Of a stretch of 64,000 nt of DNA, positions 35,801-48,125 are shown piece by piece; positions within the stretch are counted from its first letter, which is position 1, and each line of letters begins with the position of its first letter. Source of the DNA: Triticum aestivum. Its lineage: Eukaryota > Streptophyta > Magnoliopsida > Poales > Poaceae. The notes under the pieces were generated by a model. That model had not been told where the DNA came from and did no database searches. It saw only the letters and a list, made by a program, of their open reading frames with translations. The translations under genes and the position numbers were made by a program. Where the stretch lies: NCBI RefSeq assembly GCF_018294505.1, contig NC_057809.1:413392104-413456103 (forward strand), given 5' to 3'.

Positions 35801-35829
35801 TCCCTGGCAACGGCGCCAGAAATTCTTCC
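32808..35829 (-). other. gypsy-1 internal region, non-coding
   Basis: No pol and no intact gag. It aligns by eye along its length with the gypsy-2 interior (49477-53153). It includes two PPT-like hairpins (34884-34907 and 34941-34966) and a run of imperfect ~40-bp repeats around AAGATATAAGTGAAGCAC (34570-34705). The gag region of gypsy-2 is deleted here (breakpoint near 35590). Confidence 0.7.
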
Positions 35830-37002
35830 TGCTACTTCTTGACCTTGCGTTGGTTTTTCCCTTGAAGAGGAAAGGGTGATGCAGCAAAGTAGAGATAAGT
35901 TTTTCCCTCAGTTTGAGAACCAAGGTATCAATCCAGTAGGAGACAACGCACAAATCACCGAATACCTGCACAAACAATCAAACAACTTGCACCCAACGCG
36001 ATAAAGGGGTTATCAATCCCGTCATGGTTACTTGCAAAAGTGAGATCTGATAGAGATAAATAAACGATAAAGTAAATATTTTTGGTATTTTTTGGTTTAT
36101 TGATCAGAAAGTAAAAGATTGCAAAAATAGTAGATCGGAGACTAATATTGTAGATCGGAAACTTGTAATATGGAAAATAGAAACTTATATGATGGAAAAT
36201 AGACTCGGGGGCCATAGGTTTCACCAGAGGCTTCTCTCAAGATAGCAAATAATACGGTGGGTGAACAAATTACCGCCGAGCTATTGATAGAAAAGCGCAA
36301 GGTTATGACGATATCTAAGGCAATGATCATGAATATAGGCATCACGTCCATGTCAAGTAGACCGAAACGATTCTGCATCTACTACTATTACTCCACACAT
36401 CGATCGACTCCTGCCTGCATCTAGAGTATTAAGTTCATGAAGAACAGAGTAACGCATTAAGTAAGATGACATGATGTAGAGGAATTAACTCAAGCAATAT
36501 GATCAAAACCCCATCTTTTTATCCTTGATGGAAACAATACAATATGTGCCTTGCTGCCCCTACTGTCACTGGGAAAGGACACTACAAGATTGAACCCAAA
36601 GCTAAGCACTTCTCCCATTGCAAGAAAAACCAATCTAGTTGGCCAAACCAAACCGATAGTTCGAAGAGAATGACAAAGATATCAAATCATGCATAAAAGA
36701 ATTCAGAGAAGATTCAAATAATATTCATAGATAAGCTGATAAGAAATCCACAATTCATCGGATCTCGGCAAACACGCCGCAAACACACTGCAAAAAAAGT
36801 ATTACATCGAATAGATCTCCTAGAACATCGAGGAGAACATGGTATTGAGAATCAAAGAGAGAGAAGAAGCCATCTAGCTACTAGCTATGGACCCGTAGGC
36901 CTATGGTAAACTACTCACGCTTCATCGGAAGGGCAATAGAGTTGATGTAGAAGCCCTCCGTGATTGAATCCCCCTCCGCAGGGTGCCGGAAAAGGTCCCT
37001 AG
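35830..37002 (-). repeat. 5' LTR of gypsy-1, truncated
   Basis: Starts TGCTACTTCTTGACC on the plus strand and follows the 3' LTR until GGTCCCTAG, where the copia LTR (TGTTGGGGAACG) begins. About 400 bp of the LTR are missing from the window. Confidence 0.82.
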
Positions 37003-38730
37003 TGTTGGGGAACGCAATAATTTCAAAAAATTTCCTACGCACATGCAAGATCTATCATGGTGATGCATAGAAACGAGAGGGGAAGAGTGTTATCAACGTA
37101 CCCTCGTAGACCGTAAGCGGAAGCGTTATGACAATGCGGTTGATGTAGTCGAACGTCTTCATGATCCGACCGATCCTAGCATCTAAAGTACGGCACCTCC
37201 GCGATCTGCACACGTTCGGTTCGGTGACGTCCCACGAACTCTTGATCCAGCTGAGTGTCGAGGGAGAGCTTTGTCAGCACGACGGCATGATGGCGGTGAT
37301 GATGAAGCTACCAGAACAAGGCTTCGCCTAAGCACTGCAACGATATGACCGAGGTGGATTATGGTGGAGGGGGGCACCGCACACGGCTAAGACAATTGTC
37401 AACTTGTGTGTCCATGGGGTGCCCCCTCCCCCGTATATAAAGGAGTGGAGGAGGGGGAGGGCTGGCCCTCTATGGCGCGCCCTGGAGGAGTCCTACTCCC
37501 ACAGGGAGTAGGATTTCCCCCCTTCCCTAGTTGGACTAGGAGAGGAAGGAAGGGGGAGGAAGGAGGAAGGAAAGGGGGGCCGGCCCCCACCCAATTCGTA
37601 TTGGGCTTGGGGGGCACGCCCCCTCCTAGGCTTCCTTCTCCTCTCTCCCACTAAGGCCCAATAAGGCCCATATACTTCCCGGGGGTTCTGGTAACCTCCT
37701 GGTACTCCAGTATATTCCCGAACTCACCCGGAACCATTCCGATGTCCAAACATAGGATTCCAATATATCAATCTTTATGTCTCAACCATTTCGAGACTCC
37801 TCGTCATGCCCGTGATCACATCCGGGACTCCGAACAAACTTCGGTACATCAAAACACATAAACTCATAATATCGATCGTCACCGAACGTTAAGCGTGCGG
37901 ACCCTACGGGTTCGAGAACTATGTAGACATGACCGAGACTCATCTCCGGTCAATAAACAATAGCGGAACCTGGATGCTCATATTGGTTCCTACATATTCT
38001 ACGGAGATCTTTATCGGTCAAACCGCATAACAACATACGTCGTTCCCTTTGTCATCGGTATGTTACTTGCCCGAGATTCGATCGTCGGTATCTCAATACC
38101 TAGTTCAATCTCATTGTCGGCAAGTCTCTTTACTCGTTCCGTAATGCAACATCCCGTAACTAACTTATTAGTCACATTGCTTGCAAGGCTTATAGTGATG
38201 TGCATTACCGAGAGGGCCCAGAGATACCTCTCCGATACACGGAGTGACAAATCCTAATCTCGATCTATGCCAACTCAACAAACACCATCGGAGACAGCTG
38301 TAGAGCATCTTTATAGTCACCTAGTTACGTTGTGATGTTTTATAGCACACTAAGTGTTCCTCCGATATTCGGGAGTTGCATAATCTCATAGTCATAGGAA
38401 CATGTATAAGTTATGAAGAAAGCAATAGCAGTAAACTAAACGTTCATCGTGCTAAGCTAACGGATGGGTCAAGTCAATTGCATCATTCCCTAATGATGTG
38501 ATTCCGTTCATCAAATGACAACTCTTTGTCCATGGCTATGAAACTTAACCATCTTTGATTAACGAGCTAGTCAAGTAGAGGCATACTCGTGACACTCGGT
38601 TTGTCTATGTATTCACACATCTACCAAGTTTCCGGTTAGTACAATTCTAGCATGAATAATAAACATTTATCATGATATAAGGAAATATAAACAACAATTT
38701 TATTATTGCCTCTAGGGCATATTTCCTTCA
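37003..38730 (-). repeat. 3' LTR of the minus-strand copia element
   Basis: 1728 bp, from TGTTGGGGAACGCAATAA (plus strand) to CATATTTCCTTCA, so on its own strand it begins TGAAGGAAATATGCCC and ends CCCCAACA. It is the same broad family as the Angela LTR (TGTTGGAAATATGCCC) but divergent through most of its length. A TATA-like TTATATAC lies at about 37441-37434 on the minus strand. The purine tract CAAGTGGGAGAC follows at 38742-38731. Confidence 0.85.
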
Positions 38731-38763
38731 GTCTCCCACTTGCACTAGAGACAATAATCTAGA

Positions 38764-39249
38764 TTACATTGTGATGATTCTAACACCCATGGAGTCTTGG
38801 TGCTGATCATGTTTTGCTCGTGAGAGAGGCTTAGTCAACGGGTCTGTAACATTCAGATCCGTATGTATCTTGCAAAACTCTATGTCTCCCTCCTTGACTT
38901 GATCGCGGATGGAATTGAAGCGTCTCTTGACGCGCTTGGTTCTCTTGTGAAATCTGGATTCCTTTGCCAAGGTAATTGCACCAGTATTGTCACAAAAGAT
39001 TTTCATTGGACCTGATGCACTAGGTATGACACCTAGATCGGATATGAACTCCTTCATACATAATCCTTCATTTGTTGCTTCCGAAGCAGCTATGTACTTC
39101 GCTTCACATGTAGATCCCGCCACGACGCTCTGCTTGGAACTGCACCAACTGATAGCTCCACCATTTAATAAAAATACGTATCCGGTTTGTGACTTAGAGT
39201 CATCCGGATCAGTGTCAAAGCTTGCATCGATGTAACCGTTTACGACGAG
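38764..39249 (-). pseudogene. Copia RNase H, C-terminal part of pol
   Basis: The frame reads LVVNGYIDASFDTDPDDS, then AGSTCEAKYIAASEATNEGL, FCDNTGAITLAKESRFHKRTK and VTDPLTKPLSRAKHDQHQDSMG. These are RNase H domain landmarks of copia pol (DAS, EAKY, CDN, TKPL). It joins to the RT block across gypsy-2. A TAG codon lies at the junction (plus strand about 54737), adding to the disruption by insertion. Confidence 0.82.
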
Positions 39250-39476
39250 TGCTACCTCTTGAGCTTGCGTTGGATTCCCCCGAAGAGGAAAGGATGATGC
39301 AGCAGAGTAGCGTAAGTATTTCCCTCAGTTTTTGAGAACCAAGGTATCAATCCAGTAGGAGGCCACGCTCAAGTCCCTCGTACCTGCACAAAACGATAGC
39401 TACTCGCAACCAACGCAATTAGGGGTTGTCAATCCCTTCACGGTCACTTATGAGAGTGAGATCTGATAGATATAAT

Positions 39477-41242
39477 TGTTGGAAATATGCCCTAGAGGAA
39501 ATAATAAATTGGTTATTATTATATTTCCTTGTTCATGATAATCGTTTATTATCCATGCTAGAATTGTATTAATAGGAAACTCAGATACATGTGTGGATAC
39601 ATAGAAAACACCATGTCCCTAGTAAGCCTCTAGTTGACTAGCTCGTCGATCAATAGATGGTTATGGTTTCCTGACCATGGACATTAGATGTCGTTGATAA
39701 CGGGATCACATCATTAGGATAATAATGTGATGGACAAGACCCAATCCTAAGCCTAGCACATAGATCGTGTAGTTCGTATGCTAAAGCTTTTTCAAACGTC
39801 AAGTATCATTTCCTTAGACCATGAGATTGTGCAACTCCCGTATACCGTAGGAGTGCTTTGGGTGTGCCAAACGTTACAATGTAACTGGGTGGCTATAAAG
39901 GTACACTACAGGTATCTCCGAAAGTGTCTATTGTGTTGGCACGAATCGAGACTGGGATTTGTCACTCCGTGTAAATGGAGATGTATCTCTGGGCCCACTC
40001 GGTAGGACATCATCATAATGTGCACAAGGTGACCAAGGGGTTGATCACGGGATGATGTGTTACGGAACGAGTAAAGAGACTTGCCGGTAACGAGATTGAA
40101 CAAGGTATCGGAATACCGACGATCGAATCTCGGGCAAGTACTATACCGGAAAGACAAAGGGAATTGTATACGGGATTGATTGAATCCTTGACATTGTGGT
40201 TCATCCGATGAGATCATCGTGGAACATGTGGGAGCCAACATGGGTATTCAGATCCCGCTGTTGGTTATTGGCCGGAGAGGTGTCTCGGTCATGTCTACAT
40301 GTCTCCCGAACCCGTAGGGTCTACACACTTAAGGTTTGATGACGCTAGCGTTATAGGGAATAGATGTGCATGGTTACCGAATGTTGTTCGGAGTCCTGGA
40401 TGAGATCTCGGACATCACAAGGAGTTCCGGAATGGTCCGGAGGTAAAGAATTATATATGGGAAGTCCTGGTTTGGTCACCGGAAAAGTTTCGGGTTTTAT
40501 CGGTAATGTACCGGGACCACTGGGAGGGTCCCGGTGGTCCACCAAGTGGGGCCACCAGCCCCGGAGGGCTGCATGGGCCAAGTGTGGGAGGGGACCAGCC
40601 CCAGGTGGGCTGGTGCGCCCCCCCACAAGGGCCCAAGGCGCCAAGGGTTTGGGGAGGGGGCGCCTCCACCTAGATTGGGGGGCAAGTTTCCCCCTCTCCC
40701 TCCCCTTGGCCGCCACCCTAGATGAGTTTGGGGCTGCCGTACCCCTTGGGGTGGAAACCCTAAAGGGGGCGCACCCCCTCCCTCTCCCCTATATATACTT
40801 GAGGACTTTGGGGCTGCCAACACATGAGTTTTGACCTCTCCATGGCGCAGCCCTGCTTCTCTCCCTCCTCCTCTCCCACGGTGCTTGGCGAAGCCCTGCA
40901 GGATTGCCACGCTCCTCCACCACCACCACACCGTCGTGCTGCTGCTGGACGGAGTATTCCCCAACCTCTCCCTCTCCCCTTGCTGGATCAAGGCATGGGA
41001 GACGTCACGGGGCTGTACGTGTGTTGAACGCGGAGGCGCCGTTGTTTGGCGCTTAGATCGGAATCAACCGCGATCTGAATCGCTACGAGTACGACTCCTT
41101 CATCCGCGTTCTTGCAACACTTCCGCTTAGCGATCTACAAGGGTATGTAGATGCACTCTCCTTCCCCTCGTTGCTAGATTACTCCATAGATTGATCTTGG
41201 TGATGCGTAGAAAATTTTGAATTTCTGCTACGTTTTCCAACA
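39477..41242 (+). repeat. 5' LTR of the Angela-type element
   Basis: 1766 bp starting TG and ending CA. A TATA box TATATATA lies at 40790-40797, about 450 bp before the LTR end. Confidence 0.95.
40790..40797 (+). promoter_or_regulatory. TATA box of the Angela 5' LTR
   Basis: CCCCTATATATACTTGAGG is in the expected U3/R position and is repeated identically in the 3' LTR near 47672. BARE-type LTRs are known to be transcribed in grasses from such TATA boxes. Confidence 0.7.
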
Positions 41243-41243
41243 G

Positions 41244-41256
41244 TGGCATCATGAGC
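41244..41256 (+). other. Primer-binding site of the Angela-type element
   Basis: TGGCATCATGAGC lies one base after the 5' LTR. It resembles the complement of the initiator Met-tRNA 3' end (TGGTATCAGAGC) used by plant copia elements, with a substitution and an extra base. Confidence 0.8.
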
Positions 41257-42534
41257 TAGGTCTATGCGTAGTTTCTATGCACGAGTAGAACACAAGTTGT
41301 GGGCGTCGATTTTGTCAATTTACTTGCCGTTACTAGTCTTATCTTGATTCGGCGGCATCGTGGGATGAAGCGGCCCAGACCGACCTTACACGTACTCTTA
41401 CGTGAGACTGGTTCCACCGACTGACATGCACTAGTTGCATAAGGTGGCTAGCGGGTGTCTGTCTCTCCCACTTTAGTCGGATCGGATTCGATGAAAAGGG
41501 TCCTTATGAAGGGTAAATAGAAATTGGCATATCACGTTGTGGTTTTTCACGTAGGTAAGAAACGTTCTTGCTAGAAACCTATAGCAGCCCGTAAAAACTT
41601 GCAACAACAATTAGAGGACGTCTAACTTGTTTTTGCAGCATATGCCTTGTGATGTGATATGGCCAAAAGGATGTGATGAATGATATATGTGATGTATGAG
41701 ATTGATCATGTTCTTGTAATAGGAATCACGACTTGCATGTCGATGAGTATGACAACCGGCAGGAGCCATAGGAGTTGTCTTAATTTATTTATGACCTGCG
41801 TGTCAACATAAACGTCATGTAATTACTTTACTTTATTGCTAATGCGTTAGCCATAGTAGTAGAAGTAATAGATGACGAGACATCTTCAAGAAGACACGAT
41901 GATGGAGATCATGATGATGGAGATCATGGTGTCATGCTGGTGACAACGATGATCATGGAGCCCCGAAGATGGAGATCAAGAGGAGCAAAATGATACTGGC
42001 CATATCATGTCACTATTTGATTGCATGTGATGTTTATCATGTTTTACATCTTATTTGCTTAGAACGACGGTAGCTTAAATAAGATGATCCCTCACTAAAA
42101 TTTCAAGAAAGGTGTTCCCCCTAACTGTGCACCGTTGCGAAGGTTCGTTGTTTCGAAGCACCACGTGATGACCGGGTGTGATAGATTCTAACGTTCGAAT
42201 ACAACGGGTGTTGATGAGCCTAGCATGTACATACATGGCCTCGGGACACATGCGAAACACTTAGGTTGACTTGATGAGCCTAGCATGTACAGACATGGCC
42301 TCGGAACACGGAAGACCGAAAGGTCGAGCATGAGTCGTATAGAAGATACGATCAACATGAAGATGTTCACCGATGTTGACTAGTCCGTCTCACGTGACGA
42401 TCAGACACAGCCTAGTTGACTCGGATCATGTTTCACTTAGATGACTAGAGGGATGTCTATCTGAGTGGGAGTTCATTAAAAATTTTGATTAGATGAACTC
42501 AATTATCATGAACATAGTCTAAATTGTCTTTGCA

Positions 42535-45500
42535 AATATGTTGTAGATAAATAGCTCATGTTGTAGCTCCCTGTTTCAAATACGTTCCTAGAGAAAGATT
42601 AAGTTGAAAGATATTGTAAGCATTGATGCGGACTAGGTCCGTAGTCCAAGGAGTGTCCTCACTGCTACACAGAAGGCTTACGTCTTTGATGTACCACTCG
42701 ATGTGCAATCCCCTACAACGTCGTTTGTGGATGTTGTGAACACCTGACAGACATGTCCTGATGACTACTTGATAGTTTAGTGCACCATACTTTACGGCTT
42801 AGAATCGGGATTCCAATGACGTTTTGAACACCATAGAACATATGAGATGTTCCAAGAGCTGAAATTGAGATTTCAGGCTCATGCCCGTGTTGAGAGGTAT
42901 GAGACCTCCGACAAGTTCTTTTGCCAACAAGATGGAGGAGAATGGCTCAGCTAGTGAGCATGTGCTCAGAATGTCTGGGTGCTACAATCACTTAAATCAA
43001 GTGGGAGTTAAACTTCCAGACAAGATAGTGATTGATAGAGTTCTCTAGACAGTGTCACTAAGCTACTAGATCTTCGTGATGAACTATGGCATGCAAGGGA
43101 TGGAGTTGATCCTGGAGCTGTTCGCGGTGCTTAAGACCGCAAAAGGTAGAAATCAAAGAAGGAGCATCAAGTGTTGATGGTTTAACAAGACCACTAGTTT
43201 CAAGAAGGGCAAGGGCTAGAAGGGAAACTTCATGGATGGCAAACCAGTTGCCGCTCCAGTGAAGGAACCCAAGGTTGAACCCAAACCCGAGACTAAGTGC
43301 TTCTATTGTAAGGGGAACGGTCACTAGTAGCGGAATTACCCCAAATGCTTGGTAGATAAGAAGGCTGGCAACTTCAACAAAGTATATACATGTTATTAAT
43401 GTGTACCTCATCAGTACTCCTGGTAGCACCTAGGTATTGGATACCAGTTCAATTGCTATTATTGGTGACTTGAAGCAAAAGCTATGGACTAAACGGAGAC
43501 TGGCTGAGGGCGAGGTGACGATGTGTGTTGGAAGTGTTTCCAAAGTTGATGAGATCACCATCGCACGCTCCATCTACCTTCGGGATTAGTATTGAACCTA
43601 GATAAATGTTATCAAGTGTATACGTTGAGCATGAATATGATTAGATCATGTTCAGTGCAATACGGTCATTCATTTAAGTTAGAGAATAATGGTTATTCTA
43701 TTTACATGAATGATACCTTTCATGGTCATGCACCCTATGTGAATGGTTCATTGAATCTCGGTCGTGGTGATACACATGTTCACGCCAAAAGATGTAGAGT
43801 TAATAATGATAGTACCACTTTCTCGTGGCACTGCCGCTTAGGTCATATTGGCGTAAGATGCATGAAGAAACTTCATGTCGATGGATGTTTGGAGTCACTT
43901 GATTTTGAATCACTTGACACATGCGAGCCATGCCTCATGGGCAGGATGACTAAGACCCCGTTTTCAGGTACAATGAAACGGGCAAGTGACTTGTTGGAAA
44001 TCATGCATGCTGATGTGTGTGATCCAATGAGAATTGAAGCGTGCGGTGGATATCGCTATTTTCTCATCTTCACTAACGATTTGGGTAGATATAGGTATAT
44101 CTACTTAATGAAGCACAAGTCTGAAACATTTGAAAAGTTCAAGCGATTTCAGAGTGAAGTTAAGAATCATCATAACAATAAGATCATGTTCCTACGATCT
44201 GATCAAAAGGGGATTTTCTGAGTTATGAGTTTGGCAATCACTTAAGACATTGTGGAATTGTTTCACAGTTGAAGCCACCTGGAACACCACAAGGTAATGG
44301 TGTGTCCGGACGTCGTAATCGAACACTATGAGATATGGTGCGATCTATGATGTCTCTTACCAATCTACCGTTTTCATTTTGAGGTTATGCGTTAGAGACA
44401 GCTGCATTCACTTTAGATAGGACACCATCTAAGTCCGTTGAGACGATGTCGTATGAACATTGGTTTGGCAAGAAACCAAAGTTGTCGTTTCTTAATGTTT
44501 GGGGCTGCGATGCTTAAGGCTTCAGCCGGAGAAGCTCGAACCCAAAGCGGACAAACACATCTTCATAGGATACCCAAAGGTGACAGTAGGGTATACCTTC
44601 TATCTCAGATCCGAGGGCAAATTGTTTGTCGCTAAGAACGGGTCCTTTCTCGAGAAGGAGTTTCTCTCGAAAGAATTGAGTGGGAGGAAGATAGAACTTG
44701 ATGAGGTTGTCGAACCTTTACTTCAACCAGAGAGTGATGCAACACAGAAAGATGTTTTCTGTGGCGCCTACGTCTGTTGAATAGGAAGTTAATGATAGTG
44801 ATCATGAAGCTTCGGATCAAGTTGCTATCGAACCTCGTAGGTCGACAAGGATATGTACTACTCCTGAGTGGTACGGTAATCCTGTCTTAGATATCATGTT
44901 GTTAGACAACAATGAACCTACGAGCTATGGAGAAGCGATGGTGGGCCCGTATTCCGACAAATGGTTAGAAGCCATGAAATCCGAGATAGGATCCATATAT
45001 CAGAACAAAGTATGGACTTTGGTGGACTTGCCCGATGATCGGCAAGCCATTGAGATAAATGGATCTTTAAGAAGAAGACGGACGTGGGCGGTAATGTTAC
45101 CGTCTATGAAGCTCGACTTGTGGGAAAGAGTCTTTTCACAAGTTCAAGGAGTTGACTACGATGAGAATTTCTCACCCGTAGCGATGCTTAAGTCCGTCGG
45201 AATCATGTTAGCATTAGCTGTATTTTTCGATTATGAAATCTTACAGATGGATGTCAAAACAAGTTTTCTTACCAGTTTTCGTAAGAAAAGTTGTATGTGA
45301 TACAATAAAGGTTTTGTCGATCCTAAGGATGCTAAAAGGTATGCTGGCTCCAGCAATCCTTCTATGGACTAGAGCAAGCATCTCGGAATCGGAATATATG
45401 TTTTGATGGAGTGATCAAAGCTTTTAGGTTTATACAATGTTTGTTAGAAACTTGTATTTACAAGAAAGTGAGTGGGAGCACTACAACATTTCTGATAAGT

Positions 45501-46220
45501 ATATGTGGATGACATATTGTTGATCCGAAATAATGTAGGAATTTCTGGAAAGCATAAACGGTTGTTTGAAGAGTGATTTTCAAAGGAAGACCTGGATAAA
45601 GCTGCTTACATATTGGGCATCAAGATCTATAGAGATAGATCAAGACGCCTGATGATACTTTCAAAGAACGCACACCTTGACATGTTTTTGAAGGAGTTCA
45701 AAATAGATCAGTCAAAGAAGGGGTTCTTACCTGAGTTGTAAGGTGTGAAGTTGAGTAAGACTCAAAGATTGACCACGGCAGAAGAAAGAGGAAGGACGAA
45801 GGTCGTCCCCTATGCTTTTGTCATAGGCTCTATACGGTATGCCATGCTGAGTACCACACCTGATGTGTGCCTTGCCACATGTCTGGCAAGAGGGTACAAA
45901 GGTGATCTAGGAGTAGATCACCAGATAGCGGTCAAAATTATCCTTAGAGGAATAAGGAAATGTTTCTCGGTTATGGAGGTGATAAATAGTTCGACATAAA
46001 GAGTTACGTCGATGCAAGCTTAACACCTATCCGGATAGCTCTGAGTAGAGATACCGGATACGTATAATGGAGCAATAATTTGGAATAGCTCCAAGTGGAA
46101 CGTGGTAGCAGCATCTACGATATAAAGTTTTGCGAAATACATATGGATCTGAATATGGCAAGACCCGTTGACTACAACCTCTCTCACAAGCATAACATGA
46201 TCAAACCCATAACTCATTGA
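42535..46220 (+). pseudogene. Degraded copia gag-pol of the Angela-type element
   Basis: Landmarks appear in order but in different frames: gag remnants with a zinc-knuckle remnant near 43300 (CFYCKGNGH, then a stop), GAG-pre-integrase and the integrase HHCC finger (WHCRLGHIGVRCMKKLH and CEPCLMGRMTKTPF, 43830-43960), and an integrase core start (MHADVCDPMRIEACGGYRYF). Then come C-terminal integrase, RT pieces (KWLEAMKSEIGSIYQNKVW, LVDLPDDRQAIE, LQMDVKTSFL; 44940-45280) and an RNase H region to about 46220. Many stops and frameshifts break it (for example TGA at 44219-44221 and TGA at 45298-45300). It cannot make a working polyprotein. The 5' boundary is approximate. Confidence 0.85.
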
Positions 46221-46359
46221 GTATTAATCACATAGTGATGTGAACTAGATTAGTGACTCTAGTAAACTCTTGGATGTTGGTCACATGGCGATGTGACCTG
46301 TGAGTGTTAATCACATGGCGATGTGAACTAGATTATTGACTCTAGTGCAAGTGGGAGAC

Positions 46360-48125
46360 TGTTGGAAATATGCCCTAGAGGCAATAATAAATTGGTTATT
46401 ATTATATTTCCTTGTTCATGATAATCGTTTATTATCCATGCTAGAATTGTATTGATAGGAAACTCAGATACATGTGTGGATACATAGACAACACCATGTC
46501 CCTAGTAAGCCTCTAGTTGACTAGCTCGTTGATCAATAGATGGTTACGGTTTCCTGACCATGGACATTGGATGTCGTTGATAACGGGATCACATCATTAG
46601 GAGAATGATGTGATGGACAAGACCCAATCCTAAGCCTAGCACAAAGATCGTGTAGTTCGTATGCTAAAGCTTTTCTAATGTCAAGTATCATTTCCTTAGA
46701 CCATGAGATTGTGCAACTCCCGGATACCGTAGGAGTGCTTTGGGTGTGCCAAACGTCACAACGTAACTGGGTGGCTATAAAGGTACACTACAGGTATCTC
46801 CGAAAGTGTCTGTTGGGTTGGGCACGAATCGAGACTGGGATTTGTCACTCCGTGTAAACGGAGAGGTATCTCTGGGCCCACTCGGTAGGACATCATCATA
46901 ATGTGCACAAGGTGACCAAGGGGTTGATCACGGGATGATGTGTTATGGAACGAGTAAAGAGACTTGCCGGTAACGAGATTGAACAAGGTATCGGAATACC
47001 GACGATCGAATCTCGGGCAAGTACTATACCGGAAAGACAAAGGGAATTGTATACGGGATTGATTGAATCCTTGACATCGTGGTTCATCCGATGAGATCAT
47101 CGTGGAACATGTGGGAGCCAACATGGGTATTCAGATCCCGCTGTTGGTTATTGGCCGGAGAGGTGTCTCGGTCATGTCTACATGTCTCCCGAACCCGTAG
47201 GGTCTACACACTTAAGGTTTGATGACGCTAGGGTTATAGGGAATAGATGTGCGTGGTTACCGAATGTTGTTCGGAGTCCTGGATGAGATCTCGGACATCA
47301 CGAGGAGTTCCGGAATGGTCCGGAGGTAAAGAATTATATATGGGAAGTCCTGTTTTGGTCACCGGAAAAGTTTCGGGTTTTATCGGTAATGTACCGGGAC
47401 CACCGGGAGGGTCCCGGTGGTCCACCAAGTGGGGCCACCAGCCCTGGAGGGCTGCATGGGCCAAGTGTGGGAGGGGACCAGCCCCAGGTGGGCTGGTGCG
47501 CCCCCCCACAAGGGCCCAAGGCGCCTAGGGTTTGGGGAGGGGGCGCCTCCACCTAGCTTGGGGGGCAAGTTTCCCCCTCTCCCTTCCCTTGGCCGCCACC
47601 CTAGATGGGTTTGGGGCTGCCGCACCCCTTGGGGTGGAAACCCTAAAGGGGGCGCACCCCCTCCCTCTCCCCTATATATACTTGAGGACTTTGGGGCTGC
47701 CAACACATGAGTTTTGACCTCTCCATGGCGCAGCCCTGCTTCTCTCCCTCCTCCTCTCCCGCGGTGCTTGGCGAAGCCCTGCGGGATTGCCACGCTCCTC
47801 CACCACCACCACGCCGTCGTGCTGCTGCTGGACGGAGTCTTCCCCAACCTCTCCCTCTCCCCTTGCTGGATCAAGGCATGGGAGACATCACCGGGCTGTA
47901 CGTGTGTTGAACGCGGAGGCGCCATTGTTCGGCGCTTAGATCGGAATCAACCGCGATCTGAATCGCTACGAGTACGACTCCTTCATCCGCGTTCTTGCAA
48001 CACTTCCGCTTAGCGATCTACAAGGGTATGTAGATGCACTCTCCTTCCCCTCGTTGCTAGATTACTCCATAGATTGATCTTGGTGATGCGTAGAAAATTT
48101 TGAATTTCTGCTACGTTTTCCAACA
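46360..48125 (+). repeat. 3' LTR of the Angela-type element
   Basis: 1766 bp, following the purine tract GCAAGTGGGAGAC. Same termini as the 5' LTR. Confidence 0.95.

Larger units (their letters stand above)
31064..37002 (-). mobile_element. gypsy-1: non-autonomous gypsy-type LTR element
   Basis: On the minus strand: 5' LTR (37002-35830, missing its first part), PBS-like TGGCGCCGTTGCCAGGGA (35818-35801), internal region (35829-32808), PPT-like AAGCTTGGGGATGC, and 3' LTR (32807-31064). LTR ends are TGATACGTCTC and AGTAGCA. The PBS resembles the tRNA-Asp-type primer used by many Athila-like gypsy elements. The internal region is only about 3.0 kb and lacks pol. Compared with gypsy-2 it is also missing most of gag. 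A minus-strand copia element interrupts the 5' LTR at 37003; the rest of that LTR must lie right of the window. Confidence 0.8.
39477..48125 (+). mobile_element. Angela/BARE/WIS-type copia retrotransposon, structurally complete
   Basis: Two 1766-bp LTRs (TGTTGGAAATATGCC...TTTTCCAACA), PBS TGGCATCATGAGC (41244-41256, initiator-Met type), degraded gag-pol, and PPT GCAAGTGGGAGAC (46347-46359). The 5-bp target duplication ATAAT is present on both sides (39472-39476, 48126-48130). The LTRs differ at many positions (about 15-20 in the first 450 bp by eye), so the insertion is not recent. It sits inside the gypsy-2 3' LTR. Confidence 0.95.

Noticed and set aside
40351..40991. Open frames of 60-160 codons in both Angela LTRs (also 47234-48013)
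   Set aside because: They occur in LTR sequence around the TATA box/leader on both strands and are Pro/Gly-rich by composition; no retroelement LTR of this family codes there.
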